A stretch of 64,000 bases of DNA from Marinoscillum sp964351625 (GCA_964351625.1 CAYGOV010000005.1:62001-126000); one strand, 5' to 3'. Shown: positions 35,904 to 46,566, counted from the stretch's first letter. Numbers and translations are program-made. The notes: generated by a model from the letters alone, not told the origin.

Positions 35904-36539
35904 TTAACTATTGAAGAATTTTTTCAAGTCTTTCAAGACTATTGCTACCTCAGGCTGCTCTCCGAGTGACGGTGCATCCATCATATCCTTCGCTACTTTC
36001 ACAGCATCAATTAGTTCATCATTATCAGAAAAAACCTCACTGAGGATACCGCAATCATAGATTAAAGACATCAAAACAACATAAGAAACTGGAGCCTTGG
36101 CATTCTTAAAAACTATGACCCTTAGGCTATCTCTGATCTCCTGCTCAAAAGCATAGTTAGCATTATCCAATCTTTCGGATAATGGAATCCACATCAATTT
36201 CGTTGACTCCTTCCTCAGAATACCACGGTTGGTAAGTAAGGCGGTCATATCGTCTTGGATGTTTTTATAATGATGAGAGAGTTCTTCTATAGTATCTATA
36301 AAACTGACTCCACTTTTAACTTTTCTAAGAATATTGTCGAGCACTATGTTTCCAGTACCTCCAGCATCTACCGAAGATATATTACCATCCTGAAGTCCGA
36401 TTTTTTTATGTAGGTGTAGCTCCAGCAAAGCAGCACTCATTAATCCTGGAATTATTGTCTTTTCGGCAGCCGCCAAAAGTCTTCCTTCTTCATCATCAAG
36501 GGCTATCAAATAGAGCCCTTCAGCCAAACTAATTTTCAT
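35904..36539 (-). CDS. GPP34 (Golgi phosphoprotein 3-like) family protein
   Basis: 211 aa, soluble and helical. The start ISLAEGLYLIALDDEEGRLL, then GLMSAALLELHLHKKIGLQDG, match the GPP34 fold (PF05719), and the later GILRKESTKLMWIPL region fits it too. In eukaryotes this fold binds PI4P and Golgi glycosyltransferases; the bacterial role is unknown. It is 3 nt downstream of the CPA1 antiporter gene on the same strand and presumably translated with it. Confidence 0.8.
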   Translation of the reverse strand: MKISLAEGLYLIALDDEEGRLLAAAEKTIIPGLMSAALLELHLHKKIGLQDGNISSVDAGGTGNIVLDNILRKVKSGVSFIDTIEELSHHYKNIQDDMTALLTNRGILRKESTKLMWIPLSERLDNANYAFEQEIRDSLRVIVFKNAKAPVSYVVLMSLIYDCGILSEVFSDNDELIDAVKVAKDMMDAPSLGEQPEVAIVLKDLKKFFNS

Positions 36540-36542
36540 ATC

Positions 36543-37841
36543 TTATTTCTTATCTCCATCTAGTAAAAATCCCATTGTAAGGCCTTGTACTAATATTGAG
36601 AAAACAACACAACAGTAAGTAGTAAAAAGAATTGTACCCTTAATATCATCATCCATCCATGTAAATTCCGAGAGAGACAATGCTAATGCAACAGAAATTC
36701 CTCCCCGCAATCCACCCCAGGTAAGTATAGCAATGGTTTTTGGTTCGAAAGTACGATAAATAGACATGATACCAATTGGTAGCGAAACCCCAATTAATCG
36801 TGCAGTCAAAACAATAAGAACACCTGCACCACCAACCAAGAAACTGGTAGGAGTGAAAGTGTTTGCAATTACAATCATTTCAAGACCTACCAATATGAAC
36901 AAAATAGCATTAAGGGCCTCATCCAATAAATGCCAGAATTTGAATACATATTCACCAGTGGCGTTGGCTAACTTTTCGTCACGACCCTCATTACCAATAA
37001 AGAGCCCCATAACCACCATGGCAAGCGGACCAGAAACGTGAATCAACTCAGCAAGTCTACCACCCACCATCACAAGTGTAAGGGTTACTAATACTTCTAA
37101 TTCAACATGATCATTATCAATAAAATCAAGAAGTTTAAAACCAAGGAAACCAAAAACAGCTCCCATAAGCACACCCCCAACTACTTCTTGACCGAACAGT
37201 ATAGCCACTGAACTTGCCGTTACCTCAGCAGCCCCATGCGCTCCATGTGCGGCTTCAGCACCCCCATATGTAGATTGTGCGATACCAAGAATAGTTAAGA
37301 ATATTACAACACCTACACCATCGTTAAACAATGACTCACCAGCAATTTTAATTTCTAGGTTTTTGGACAACCCAAATTTCTTTATCAATGCCAATACAGC
37401 AATAGGATCAGTAGGTGATATTAAAGCTCCAAAAAGCAAGCAGAAAATGAAATCAATCTCCACACCCAAAAGTGGGAAAATGTAGTAAACTAATGACCCT
37501 ACAATGAATGTAGAGAGTATCGTACCAAGCGTTGCTAAGACCAAAACAGCAACCTTTTCCTCTAATAGTGTCTTAAGGTTAACAGATAAAGCACCTGCAA
37601 ATAGTAAAAAGTTAAGCATGACCCCTAGCAGGACTTCCTTGAAATCAAACTCAGCTACAATGTGTTCGGCGCCCCTGGTAACGGCTGGAAATACGTATCC
37701 AAAAATTAGGATAACCACAGACATCATCAAGGCAATTGCCATAAGACCGATAGTACTTGGCAATTTTAATACAGTGATATTTATCAAAGTAAAAACAGCC
37801 GCAAGGAAGATCAGCAGCGTGATCAGATCTAGTATACTCAT
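36543..37841 (-). CDS. CPA1-type cation:proton antiporter
   Basis: 432 aa from ATG 37841, where the hydrophobic protein begins (MSILDLITLLIFLAAVFTLI); an upstream in-frame start would add 19 unlikely residues. About 12 transmembrane helices. The CPA1 core is visible as GALISPTDPIAVLALIKK, AGESLFNDGVGVVIF and WGGLRGGISVALALSLSE. It exchanges Na+ or K+ for H+ across the inner membrane for pH and salt homeostasis. First gene of a pair with the GPP34-like gene; the K+ channel lies nearby on the other strand. Confidence 0.93.
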   Translation of the reverse strand: MSILDLITLLIFLAAVFTLINITVLKLPSTIGLMAIALMMSVVILIFGYVFPAVTRGAEHIVAEFDFKEVLLGVMLNFLLFAGALSVNLKTLLEEKVAVLVLATLGTILSTFIVGSLVYYIFPLLGVEIDFIFCLLFGALISPTDPIAVLALIKKFGLSKNLEIKIAGESLFNDGVGVVIFLTILGIAQSTYGGAEAAHGAHGAAEVTASSVAILFGQEVVGGVLMGAVFGFLGFKLLDFIDNDHVELEVLVTLTLVMVGGRLAELIHVSGPLAMVVMGLFIGNEGRDEKLANATGEYVFKFWHLLDEALNAILFILVGLEMIVIANTFTPTSFLVGGAGVLIVLTARLIGVSLPIGIMSIYRTFEPKTIAILTWGGLRGGISVALALSLSEFTWMDDDIKGTILFTTYCCVVFSILVQGLTMGFLLDGDKK

Positions 37842-37995
37842 TGGTAGGAGATAATTGGTGAAACTCAATCTTTTGATTGACAGCCAAAATAAAAACAAAA
37901 GTATTACAAAAAAAATATTGGCTTGCTTTAATTAACACCGAAAGTCGAATAAAATCTAGCAATTCTTTAATTAAAAGCACATTTTTAATCCTAGG

Positions 37996-39294
37996 ATGAA
38001 CAGGACGTACTATTTAGTTATTGCAATATTTTGTGTTGGAGTGGTTTCAATAAGTGGCTGTAAACCACTTACGAAACTGACTACCTCCTACGATATAAAG
38101 AAACAACTGAACAAGGCACCTATATTCTCAAATCAACACTCAGGATTTGTGTTATTTGATCCTGAGATTGACAAAATACTCATCAATCACAACGGACAAA
38201 AACAATTTACTCCTGCGTCTAACACAAAAATTTTAACAGCACTTGCTACACTTCAAAATTTAGGAGATTCAATTCCCTCTTTTATGACTCTGAAAGAGGA
38301 AGACACTTTGTGGGTAGTACCATTTGGAGATCCTACTTTTCTTCATCCAGACTTTTTATCGCAAGGTGTTGTCTCTAAACTGCAAAATGGTTTTGTGAAT
38401 ATATCAATCCCTGCAAACCGCTTAAAACCATATGGACCTGGATGGGCGTGGGACGACTATGATCTTAATTTTCAGACTGAACGAAGTGAACTCCCCATAT
38501 ATGGTAATATGCTGACTGTGGATTATCTAGACTCGGCTAAGGTCACCCCAAAGTTCTTTGATGATTATATTGATCGGTATGCTTTTGAGAAGCCATTTGA
38601 GATGAAAAACAGATCACCTGACTATAACATTTTTAATACATGGATACCAAAAGACACTAGTAGATATACTCATAGAATACCAATAAAGTGGAATGATGAA
38701 CTACTAGTAAAACTGTTGGAAGACACCCTTAACGCTAATGTTAGCGTGCAAGATGATATAAAACTTGGAACCTACTCAGTCCTATACAACACACCCACAC
38801 TTCCAACATTAAGCTTAATGATGTTTAGAAGTGATAATTTTCTAGCTGAGCAACTCCTTTTAGTTTCCTCAAAAGTCAACAAATACTCAACTCCTGACAA
38901 ACTTAGGGCTCGTTTAATAAAAGATTGGGGACTTGATCCCAACACGCAGTGGGTGGATGGGTCCGGACTCTCTCGATATAATCTCATCAGCCCTCAGTCT
39001 CTAATTAACGTTTTGAGTATCGTTTATGAAGATTATGATTGGAAAACCATCACTCAGATATTTCCTGCAGGTGGGGTTTCTGGTACTATTAAAGATTGGT
39101 ACGGAGGTTCTCCAACCTATTTATTTGCCAAAACAGGCTCTATGTCCAATGTTCATTGCATAAGCGGATTCATCAAGACCAACTCCGGAAAAACGCTGAT
39201 TTTCTCTTTCATGAACAACAACTTCACTGTTCCTCAATCCGACATAAAAATGGAAATGCAAATAATCTTTGAGGCAATTAGAGATGCTTACTGA
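37996..39294 (+). CDS. dacB: D-alanyl-D-alanine carboxypeptidase/endopeptidase (PBP4, S13 family)
   Basis: 432 aa. A lipoprotein-like signal (FCVGVVSISGC, Cys22) suggests membrane anchoring. The catalytic motifs are SxxK as S75-NT-K78 (FTPASNTKILTALATL), SxN as SDNFLAEQLLL, and KTG in FAKTGSMSNVHC. It trims or cleaves peptidoglycan cross-links in the periplasm. Single gene; its stop overlaps the convergent tolC-like stop by 7 nt. Confidence 0.93.
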   Translation: MNRTYYLVIAIFCVGVVSISGCKPLTKLTTSYDIKKQLNKAPIFSNQHSGFVLFDPEIDKILINHNGQKQFTPASNTKILTALATLQNLGDSIPSFMTLKEEDTLWVVPFGDPTFLHPDFLSQGVVSKLQNGFVNISIPANRLKPYGPGWAWDDYDLNFQTERSELPIYGNMLTVDYLDSAKVTPKFFDDYIDRYAFEKPFEMKNRSPDYNIFNTWIPKDTSRYTHRIPIKWNDELLVKLLEDTLNANVSVQDDIKLGTYSVLYNTPTLPTLSLMMFRSDNFLAEQLLLVSSKVNKYSTPDKLRARLIKDWGLDPNTQWVDGSGLSRYNLISPQSLINVLSIVYEDYDWKTITQIFPAGGVSGTIKDWYGGSPTYLFAKTGSMSNVHCISGFIKTNSGKTLIFSFMNNNFTVPQSDIKMEMQIIFEAIRDAY

Positions 39295-40691
39295 TCTTCA
39301 CCGTATTCCTCCACTAATCCTCCTGTGAGTCGCATAAGCATCACCTTTGAGTCCATCAAGTCATAAAGCGCCTGAAGCCTAAGTGTAGAAGCTGAGAGGT
39401 AGTTATTCTGGACTACTCTGAAGTCAAAAGAATTGATACTACCATTTCGGAACTTCTCAGTTGAGTTTTCCAAATTGGCTTTGGCCGATGCCTCTCTTCT
39501 TTTATTGATTGAATAGATTTGTCTTCTGATTTCATATCGATCATAGGCATCTAATAAATCTGCCGATAATTTATTTCTCAACTGATCCACACGAAGGTTA
39601 CCAATATCTTCTTGGATGATGCTATTCTTAATTGCTCGATTGATTTTACCACCATTGAATAAAGTGTAAGACAAAGTGAAATTCGCAAAATAGTTATTGG
39701 TTACAGCATTTCTAGGATCACTTGGGCCATCGGAAAATGTACCATCTCCATTCGGAAAACGTGCCTTGCTTAAATCGACTCTACTCCTATTGTCTGAAGC
39801 TCCAGCACTCAAGCTTAATGATGGGTATCTATCAGCTTTTGCTATGCCGAGATTCGTTCCTAGTAATGCCTGAGTGATGTACTGCTTCTTGAGATCGGTA
39901 TTGTTTTCTAGCATCTTGGACTCTAGATTCACTAAATCATATTGAGGAAAGTCCTCTGCTATGGTATCAATAAACAAATAGGCCTCCGTGAGATCATCTT
40001 TAGCAAGCAGGACATTCAGATTGCGCGTTGCACTTTTAAAAGCCAACATTTGATTGATATAGCTCACCGAATCACTTAAATAATTCCCCTCTTCTAACAA
40101 AATATCAGTGCTGGTCTTCGTGCCTATTTCCAATCCCGCTTTGACATATTCGTACTTATCAGCACTCAGTTTTAGTTGTTTAGAAAACTCCTCTAAACGA
40201 CTCTGTTCCATCACGGCCAAGAAGTACCCCAAAATGATAGATTGAAGTGTATTGCTAATCACAATAGAAGCATTGCCCTCCGACTCAGCTTGCAATTGAT
40301 CCAACCTTCTTTTGGTCATATTTACTTTGAATCCGTTAAAAATCGTCCATGAAAGATTCGCACCAGGGCTCAACGAATTATTCAGCGTAATATCCTGCAA
40401 CTGAAAAGGCCCAGCGGTTTTCACATTATCAGTGATACTATTGTTTTGATTCAGGTTAAAAGTAATTGTGGGTAGAGCACCAGCCTCACCCCAAGTATTA
40501 TTATTGGCACTCACTTCTACAGTCTTCCGCTCAAGCTGAATGTTGTAATTCCTTTCCAGTCCTATATTAATCGCTTCGCTCAAGGTCAAAGGTTGCTGTG
40601 CATGCACTACACCTGCATTAATTACCCAAAACCCAATAAATAGCACTTGGAAAACTGCTTTCCTTCTAATTGATGAAATCATAAATGTCAT
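39288..40691 (-). CDS. TolC family outer-membrane efflux protein
   Basis: 467 aa. N-terminal signal (VINAGVVHAQQ), then LTLSEAINIGLERNYNIQLERKTVEVS and two long helical outer-membrane-factor repeats with alternating coiled-coil segments (LGIAKADRYPSLSLSAGASDN, YTLFNGGKINRAIKNS). It makes the outer-membrane duct of the RND pump encoded just upstream; the pump's stop and this start are adjacent. Confidence 0.93.
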   Translation of the reverse strand: MTFMISSIRRKAVFQVLFIGFWVINAGVVHAQQPLTLSEAINIGLERNYNIQLERKTVEVSANNNTWGEAGALPTITFNLNQNNSITDNVKTAGPFQLQDITLNNSLSPGANLSWTIFNGFKVNMTKRRLDQLQAESEGNASIVISNTLQSIILGYFLAVMEQSRLEEFSKQLKLSADKYEYVKAGLEIGTKTSTDILLEEGNYLSDSVSYINQMLAFKSATRNLNVLLAKDDLTEAYLFIDTIAEDFPQYDLVNLESKMLENNTDLKKQYITQALLGTNLGIAKADRYPSLSLSAGASDNRSRVDLSKARFPNGDGTFSDGPSDPRNAVTNNYFANFTLSYTLFNGGKINRAIKNSIIQEDIGNLRVDQLRNKLSADLLDAYDRYEIRRQIYSINKRREASAKANLENSTEKFRNGSINSFDFRVVQNNYLSASTLRLQALYDLMDSKVMLMRLTGGLVEEYGEDQ

Positions 40692-43600
40692 TTAAGCAGA
40701 TTCTTTGTATTCCTCTAATCGTTTTTCGTCAAGCAGTACTCGTTCCACTTCTTCCCTTGTAGGTTTCTTCCCAGTCCAAAGCCACTTGATACCTCTTCTG
40801 ATATCATTGAAAAGCAAGATCAAAACAGGGAAGAATAGCAGAATAATGAAGGTTCCAACGAGCACCCCATATGCGACAGATATGGCCATTGGTATTAAAA
40901 ATTGAGCTTGAAAGCTTGTCTCTTTTATCAATGGGTAAAGTCCCAAGACAGTTGTCAAAGACGTAAGCATAATGGCCCTAAATCTTGAAATTCCTGCATT
41001 GTAAGCTGCTTGATAAACTGTCTGACCTTCATCCCTCACGAGCGCATTGAACTTATCAAGGAATACCACTGCATCGTTAATTATCACCCCTGACAATGCC
41101 ACCATACCCCACACACTCAATAATGAAACAGGTAACTCCCTTGCACTAATCCAAGACTCAACTCCATGTCCTAGCATAGCGCCAAACCATCCCAATGGAA
41201 TCATGATGATAATAAGTAAAGCTTGATAGAATGATCTAAAAGTGATCATTAGGATAAAGAAGATTAGTATAAATGCGCCACCGAAGAAAAAGCTAATTTC
41301 CTCCTTTGCGCGATCGCTCTCTTTGGACTGACCACCATAATCAATGGTAACTGTAGGATATCGAGCGTTAAGCACAGGAACGATATTGTCTCTGATCTTA
41401 TCTAAAATCGGTGGCACCTCTCCAAAAGGATCTAGTAAATCCGCCTCAACTGTCACTGCCCGTGAACCATTGAAGTGTCTGATCCCCGAAACGCCTCTTT
41501 CTATTCTATAATCAGCAACTTGCATGAGCGGGTATTCTTGACCACTTGCAGTTTTGATTTTGATGTCTTCTAACTGACCAATACTCTCTCTTCCACTATT
41601 GGGATATCTCACCCATACCCGCAATTCATCATTGCCTTTCATAAATCTCTGCACTTCCTCACCAAAGAAACCTTGGCGCATTTGGCGAGTAATGTCATCA
41701 TTTGTTAAACCAAGAAAATAAGCTTCAGCTCTCAAATCAAAAAGCATCTCTCTCCTACCTATTGGCACATTATCTTGAATTTCTTTCAACTCTGAAATCT
41801 TATCCAATTCACCTTTTAGGAATTCTTTCGCTTCGCGAAGCTCATCATAGTTTTTACCCAAGAGCATGACAGAAACAGGCTTACCCCATCTATTTCCGCC
41901 TCCTATGCTGTATTTCTCAGCCTCTGGCACTGGACCAATTTCCTTTCTGATCTTAGCAATCAAGTCAAACTGATTGATACCATAAGGGTCTAGCTCATCA
42001 TACATCACGTTGACAGAACCAGCATGAGATCCACTCTCTCCATCTCCTGAAAAACCCACATTAGTAAACGTGTAGCTTACAATATCTTTTTCCGAATTAA
42101 ACTCCTCTTTTAAATCGGCATTTACCTTCCAGATTGCATCATTGAACCGTTTCAGGTAAGCTTCTACCTTTTGCTCACGCTCCCCTGGTTTGAATGATAT
42201 ATTCACATTGAAACTATTGAAAGGAATCTGCGGGAAAAACGTGGATTTGATTTGTCCCCCAGCAAGTAATCCCGCTATGATGATGATAAATGCCGCCAAT
42301 ATTGAAAGTGAAATTGCACGGTACTGCATTGAGTACATCAGCAATTTGCCGTAGACATCATTCTTCACATAGTCAATACCCTTGTTGAGCATCTGACGTA
42401 TTTTGAAACCACGGGTATCTTCTTTTCTTACTTTCAAAACCGATTTGTGTGCCAAATGCGCTGGCAGAATAAAGAAGGCTTCAAGTAAAGAAAATGTCAA
42501 ACTAAAGATGACCACATAAGCCATGTCTTTAAGGAACTCAAAACCACCAGTCAGGAATAAAAGTGGAAGGAAAGCCACCACCGTAGTAGTCACAGACGTG
42601 AAAACTGCCGGCAGCACTTCCATAGTTCCTTTGATTGCAGCTTGAATCGCATTTCCACTTTTTTCAAAGTGCGCATATATATTTTCGGCTATTACGATTC
42701 CATCATCCACTAGGATCCCGATCACCAATATCATCCCGAAGAGGGAAATCATATTGATTGTCAAGCCTACAAGCGTTCCAAGAATAAACATCCCAAGAAA
42801 TGACGAAGGAATACCCCATGCCACCCAGAATGATAAACGAATACTTAAAAATAAGCCAAGGGAAACGAGCACCAACAAAAGTCCCATCACCCCGTTCGAA
42901 GTAAGTAAATCAAGCCTCTGAGTAAGCAACGTATTGAAATCCCAAGTGGTGGTTAACTTGACGGCATCATTCTTTTCATTAAATGTCTTGACATATTCTG
43001 CGACAGTCTCAGATATCATTGTGAGATCCTCTGCTTCTAGCTTTTTCACCTCCATAAAAACCGCTTCCTTACCATTCAAAAGCGCCTTATTAGGTTGATC
43101 AGCAAACTGTTCTTTAATGGTGGCTATATCACGTAGCAAGAGTTTTGAACCATCCTCATTACTGCGAAGTACAATGTCTGAAATAGCATCCGCCTCAGTT
43201 TCCTTGGATTTGGATCTAATTAATATTTCTTCAGTTGAGGATTTGACTGACCCAGCGGATACATCCTTATTGTTCTGTCTTACAGCAGCTACTACTTGAT
43301 CGAAAGACAGGTTGTACCTGCGCAGTACATCTTCACTTACTTCTATGGAAACTTCCAATGGCGGGAATCCAGAAATACTTATTTGACTGATGACTCCTGT
43401 AGCCATCAAATCATCTTCTATAACCTCAGCATATTGCTTGAGTGTCTTGAGACTCACATCGCCCGTAAGTCCCATCCACTGAGCAGTAGAGCGTTGCCTT
43501 TGTTTGAATATTATTGGTTTTTCCGCCCCGGCGGGAAACGAAGAAATACCATCGACTGCATTTTTTACTTCAGTATAGACCTCATCAATATCAAAATTGT

Positions 43601-43901
43601 CTAAGGTCAAAATTGAAATAGACGCACTGTTCTCTGAACTAGTAGAGGTGATTTCATCAATACCTGAAGTAGACTTCAACGCCTCCTCAATTTTAGTAGT
43701 GACACCTTCCTCCATCTCCTCCGGAGAGGCTCCTGGATACACAATGCTGATATTTATGACCCGATCCTTAGCAATGGGAAAGAAGGATTTCTTGGTGTTC
43801 AAGAAACTCACCACTCCCCCTAATAGGGTCAAAGCAATAAGGATATTTGCTAGTATTTGGTACTTAACCACATAGGTGATCATACCTTTCATAGTGCTCA
43901 T
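40692..43901 (-). CDS. RND efflux transporter permease (AcrB/COG0841 type)
   Basis: 1069 aa, typical length, with 12 transmembrane helices and two large periplasmic loops. The proton-relay Asp pair is present in ILVDDGIVIAENIYAHFEK and the equivalent second-half motif in GVIINDAVVFLDKFN. It is an inner-membrane proton-driven pump for drugs, detergents or lipids. The Asp-Asp form and neighbours fit the HAE/multidrug group rather than the CzcA metal group; the substrate cannot be read. Middle gene of adaptor-pump-TolC. Confidence 0.94.
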   Translation of the reverse strand: MSTMKGMITYVVKYQILANILIALTLLGGVVSFLNTKKSFFPIAKDRVINISIVYPGASPEEMEEGVTTKIEEALKSTSGIDEITSTSSENSASISILTLDNFDIDEVYTEVKNAVDGISSFPAGAEKPIIFKQRQRSTAQWMGLTGDVSLKTLKQYAEVIEDDLMATGVISQISISGFPPLEVSIEVSEDVLRRYNLSFDQVVAAVRQNNKDVSAGSVKSSTEEILIRSKSKETEADAISDIVLRSNEDGSKLLLRDIATIKEQFADQPNKALLNGKEAVFMEVKKLEAEDLTMISETVAEYVKTFNEKNDAVKLTTTWDFNTLLTQRLDLLTSNGVMGLLLVLVSLGLFLSIRLSFWVAWGIPSSFLGMFILGTLVGLTINMISLFGMILVIGILVDDGIVIAENIYAHFEKSGNAIQAAIKGTMEVLPAVFTSVTTTVVAFLPLLFLTGGFEFLKDMAYVVIFSLTFSLLEAFFILPAHLAHKSVLKVRKEDTRGFKIRQMLNKGIDYVKNDVYGKLLMYSMQYRAISLSILAAFIIIIAGLLAGGQIKSTFFPQIPFNSFNVNISFKPGEREQKVEAYLKRFNDAIWKVNADLKEEFNSEKDIVSYTFTNVGFSGDGESGSHAGSVNVMYDELDPYGINQFDLIAKIRKEIGPVPEAEKYSIGGGNRWGKPVSVMLLGKNYDELREAKEFLKGELDKISELKEIQDNVPIGRREMLFDLRAEAYFLGLTNDDITRQMRQGFFGEEVQRFMKGNDELRVWVRYPNSGRESIGQLEDIKIKTASGQEYPLMQVADYRIERGVSGIRHFNGSRAVTVEADLLDPFGEVPPILDKIRDNIVPVLNARYPTVTIDYGGQSKESDRAKEEISFFFGGAFILIFFILMITFRSFYQALLIIIMIPLGWFGAMLGHGVESWISARELPVSLLSVWGMVALSGVIINDAVVFLDKFNALVRDEGQTVYQAAYNAGISRFRAIMLTSLTTVLGLYPLIKETSFQAQFLIPMAISVAYGVLVGTFIILLFFPVLILLFNDIRRGIKWLWTGKKPTREEVERVLLDEKRLEEYKESA

Positions 43902-43914
43902 AGACTATCCTTTT

Positions 43915-45102
43915 TTAGTTTGATTTATACTCGCTTTCACCTGAAACGGCCGAATTAGTAGACTCAAGCTCAATATCATTTTGCTCTTGTTTGAAGACTA
44001 CCATGTTATTGTGTGCATTGATAAGCGGCTCAACTACCACCTGCTCATTGTCCTTCAAACCACTAATGATTACATCCTCTTTCATCGTCCTATGCACAAA
44101 GACTTGCTTCACTTTCAGCAGTGTGTCTTCTACTACGAACACCTCGTTGGTATTGTAAAGTGAATTTCGAGGTATGATCATACCATCCTTCACTTGCCTT
44201 GCCGGTATAGATGCTTGAATAAACTGGCCATCATAAATCTTCTGTTGTCCAGGTTTTATTGAGAGAAACACGTTTACAGACTGTGTATTGGGATCAATTA
44301 CATCGCTTATCCTCAAAATCTCACCTACCCACTTTTGTTGTGTTTCTTCCGAATAAATTTCTACCATAGTGCCCAATTGCACCCATGGGATGTCTTTGGT
44401 TTCCACTGCCACCTGAAGCTCATGAATTCCTGAGCGTATGATCGTGCCGATACTCACTCCTGGGTTGAGAAAAGAACCTGTCTCAATGTTTACTTTGGTT
44501 AGACTTCCGTCAAAAGGAGCATAAAATCGGTATTTACTCAACCGTTCTTCCGCACTTTTAATTGTATAATAGGTAGCATAAATACCTTTTGTGGCTAGAA
44601 ATGTCTTTTCCTTATCGGACTTCACATTAGGAAGTTCAGGCAATGACTTATTTAAGTCGATTCGGCCAAAATAATTTTGCCAGCTATCATAATTATCACT
44701 GTAGTCTATTTTAAGATCAGGTAAAATCAATGCTAGATCTCTCAGAAAATTACTCTTTTGGGATTTTAGCGTTAGTGAAGCCTCTTTATCATCTATGTAG
44801 AACAGCAATGTTCCTTTCTTAAAGCTTTCACCTTCCTTTAGACGAATCTGACCTTCAAACATTCTTCCAGCCACCTCTGATATGAGGTCAAGTGATTGAG
44901 CAGTTTGCACCCTACCATAGGCATTTATGTGTGTGTTTATATCCGAGTAAATAACTGGAGCAGTTTTTACATATTTCTTAGCACCAGGTGGCTTTCGCAC
45001 TTCCGGAGCTTCCTTAAGCGATGCAAAGAACATATTAAGACCAATAGATCCACCTAATATGATTACTGCACTAATGATGATAATGTACTGTCTCTTTTGC
45101 AT
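43915..45102 (-). CDS. RND efflux periplasmic adaptor (membrane fusion protein)
   Basis: 395 aa. One N-terminal transmembrane/signal helix (QYIIIISAVIILGGSIGLNMFF), then a lipoyl-like beta domain with TAQSLDLISEVAGRMFEGQIRLKEG and its second half YRFYAPFDGSLTKVNIETGSFLNPG, a helical hairpin between them and C-terminal beta-barrel and membrane-proximal domains. It bridges the RND pump and the TolC duct. First gene of the operon; the pump starts 13 nt later. Confidence 0.93.
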   Translation of the reverse strand: MQKRQYIIIISAVIILGGSIGLNMFFASLKEAPEVRKPPGAKKYVKTAPVIYSDINTHINAYGRVQTAQSLDLISEVAGRMFEGQIRLKEGESFKKGTLLFYIDDKEASLTLKSQKSNFLRDLALILPDLKIDYSDNYDSWQNYFGRIDLNKSLPELPNVKSDKEKTFLATKGIYATYYTIKSAEERLSKYRFYAPFDGSLTKVNIETGSFLNPGVSIGTIIRSGIHELQVAVETKDIPWVQLGTMVEIYSEETQQKWVGEILRISDVIDPNTQSVNVFLSIKPGQQKIYDGQFIQASIPARQVKDGMIIPRNSLYNTNEVFVVEDTLLKVKQVFVHRTMKEDVIISGLKDNEQVVVEPLINAHNNMVVFKQEQNDIELESTNSAVSGESEYKSN

Positions 45103-45315
45103 TACAATTTCCGCTCGTTATTATATTCCTACACTTTAATGCAATTGAAGGATTTTTGTTGCGAAAATCGAATGTTTAATGATGAGCGGACATTTTAGGA
45201 TTTGAAATAGAGGTCATCCTTGACTTCAACTTAATTTTTGAAAATAAAATTGAGTTGATCCAAACTCAAAAATGATTCACTTCGCATCTTTGCCGAAACC
45301 TTTAGAGATATTAAC

Positions 45316-46512
45316 ATGTACAACGCCGTAATAATTGGAGGAGGAATAGTTGGATTAGCGTCTGCACTGAAATTGAAAGAACAAAACCCTAAGCTCAGAG
45401 TAGCTGTAGTGGAGAAGGAAGCTGACTTAGCTATGCATCAGACTGGCCACAACAGTGGTGTCATACATTCAGGTTTGTATTACAAGCCAGGTAGTCTCAA
45501 AGCAAAAAACTGCGTGGATGGATACAATCAATTGATTGCATTTTGTAAGGAAGAAGAAATACACTTCGAACTCTGCGGAAAGATCGTAGTAGCAACGAAT
45601 AAAAACCAGCTCGAAGCACTCAATACGCTTTACGATCGAGGAATAGCCAATGGCCTTACAGGCATGAGGCGATTGATAGGTGATGAAATAAAAGAGTACG
45701 AACCTTATGTGAATGGTGTACAAGCTTTGCATGTTCCTCAGACGGGAATCATCGATTACAAAGCCGTAGCTCGGAAATATGCGGAGAAATTCAAACACTT
45801 CGGCGGGAGCATTTTCACTTCTAATAAGGTAATAGATGTTCGCGAGAAAAATGGTTTCGTAGAGGTGGTAACAAATGCCCAGACATTGACCACAAGACTT
45901 GTTATCAACTGCTCTGGACTGTATTCTGACAAGATGGCCAAGCTCACTGGTATGGATGTGAATTACAAAATCATCCCATTCCGCGGTGAATATTTCAAAC
46001 TAAAAAGCGAGAAGGAATACCTCGTAAGGGACTTGATCTATCCGGTACCTGATCCTAATTTCCCATTCCTTGGCGTACATTTTACTCGTATGGTAGGCGG
46101 TGGCATAGAAGCAGGACCAAACGCTGTGTTAGCTTATAGACGTGAAGGCTATAAAAAATCATCTGTTCATCTCGGTGAGTTCGCTGAAACACTTGGTTGG
46201 AAAGGCTTTCGCAAAGTAGCTGCCAAATACTGGCGTACGGGGCTTGACGAGTTTTATAGATCATATTCTAAGAAAGCCTTCACAAAAGCTTTGCAAGAAC
46301 TGCTACCTGACATTCAAGAATCCGATTTGGTACCTGGAGGCGCTGGTGTTCGCGCACAAGCATGTGATAGAGAAGGCGGACTGATAGACGATTTCCTAAT
46401 ATTGGAAAGTGATAAAGTCATAAATGTTGGGAACGCCCCTTCTCCTGCTGCAACATCTTCACTTGCCATTGGAACCCATATTTCTGGATTAGCGATGAAA
46501 AGATTTAAGTAA
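45316..46512 (+). CDS. lhgO: L-2-hydroxyglutarate oxidase
   Basis: 398 aa DAO-fold FAD enzyme. It has the dinucleotide-binding N-terminus NAVIIGGGIVGLASALKLKEQ, the HQTGHNSGVIHSGLYYKPGSLKA signature of LhgO/L2HGDH, FRGEYFKLK and the end NVGNAPSPAATSSLAIG. It oxidises L-2-hydroxyglutarate to 2-oxoglutarate, repairing an MDH/PHGDH side product or feeding quinones. Monocistronic in appearance. Confidence 0.95.
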   Translation: MYNAVIIGGGIVGLASALKLKEQNPKLRVAVVEKEADLAMHQTGHNSGVIHSGLYYKPGSLKAKNCVDGYNQLIAFCKEEEIHFELCGKIVVATNKNQLEALNTLYDRGIANGLTGMRRLIGDEIKEYEPYVNGVQALHVPQTGIIDYKAVARKYAEKFKHFGGSIFTSNKVIDVREKNGFVEVVTNAQTLTTRLVINCSGLYSDKMAKLTGMDVNYKIIPFRGEYFKLKSEKEYLVRDLIYPVPDPNFPFLGVHFTRMVGGGIEAGPNAVLAYRREGYKKSSVHLGEFAETLGWKGFRKVAAKYWRTGLDEFYRSYSKKAFTKALQELLPDIQESDLVPGGAGVRAQACDREGGLIDDFLILESDKVINVGNAPSPAATSSLAIGTHISGLAMKRFK

Positions 46513-46566
46513 GGTTTAAACCTTTTGGGCATGTTTTGCGGTTAAGTATTAGTCAAAGCTCAAAAT

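Noticed and set aside
40692..45102. CzcA-type heavy-metal efflux system
   Set aside because: The helix 4 motif has the Asp-Asp pair of HAE/multidrug pumps and there are no His-rich or metal-site segments in the adaptor.
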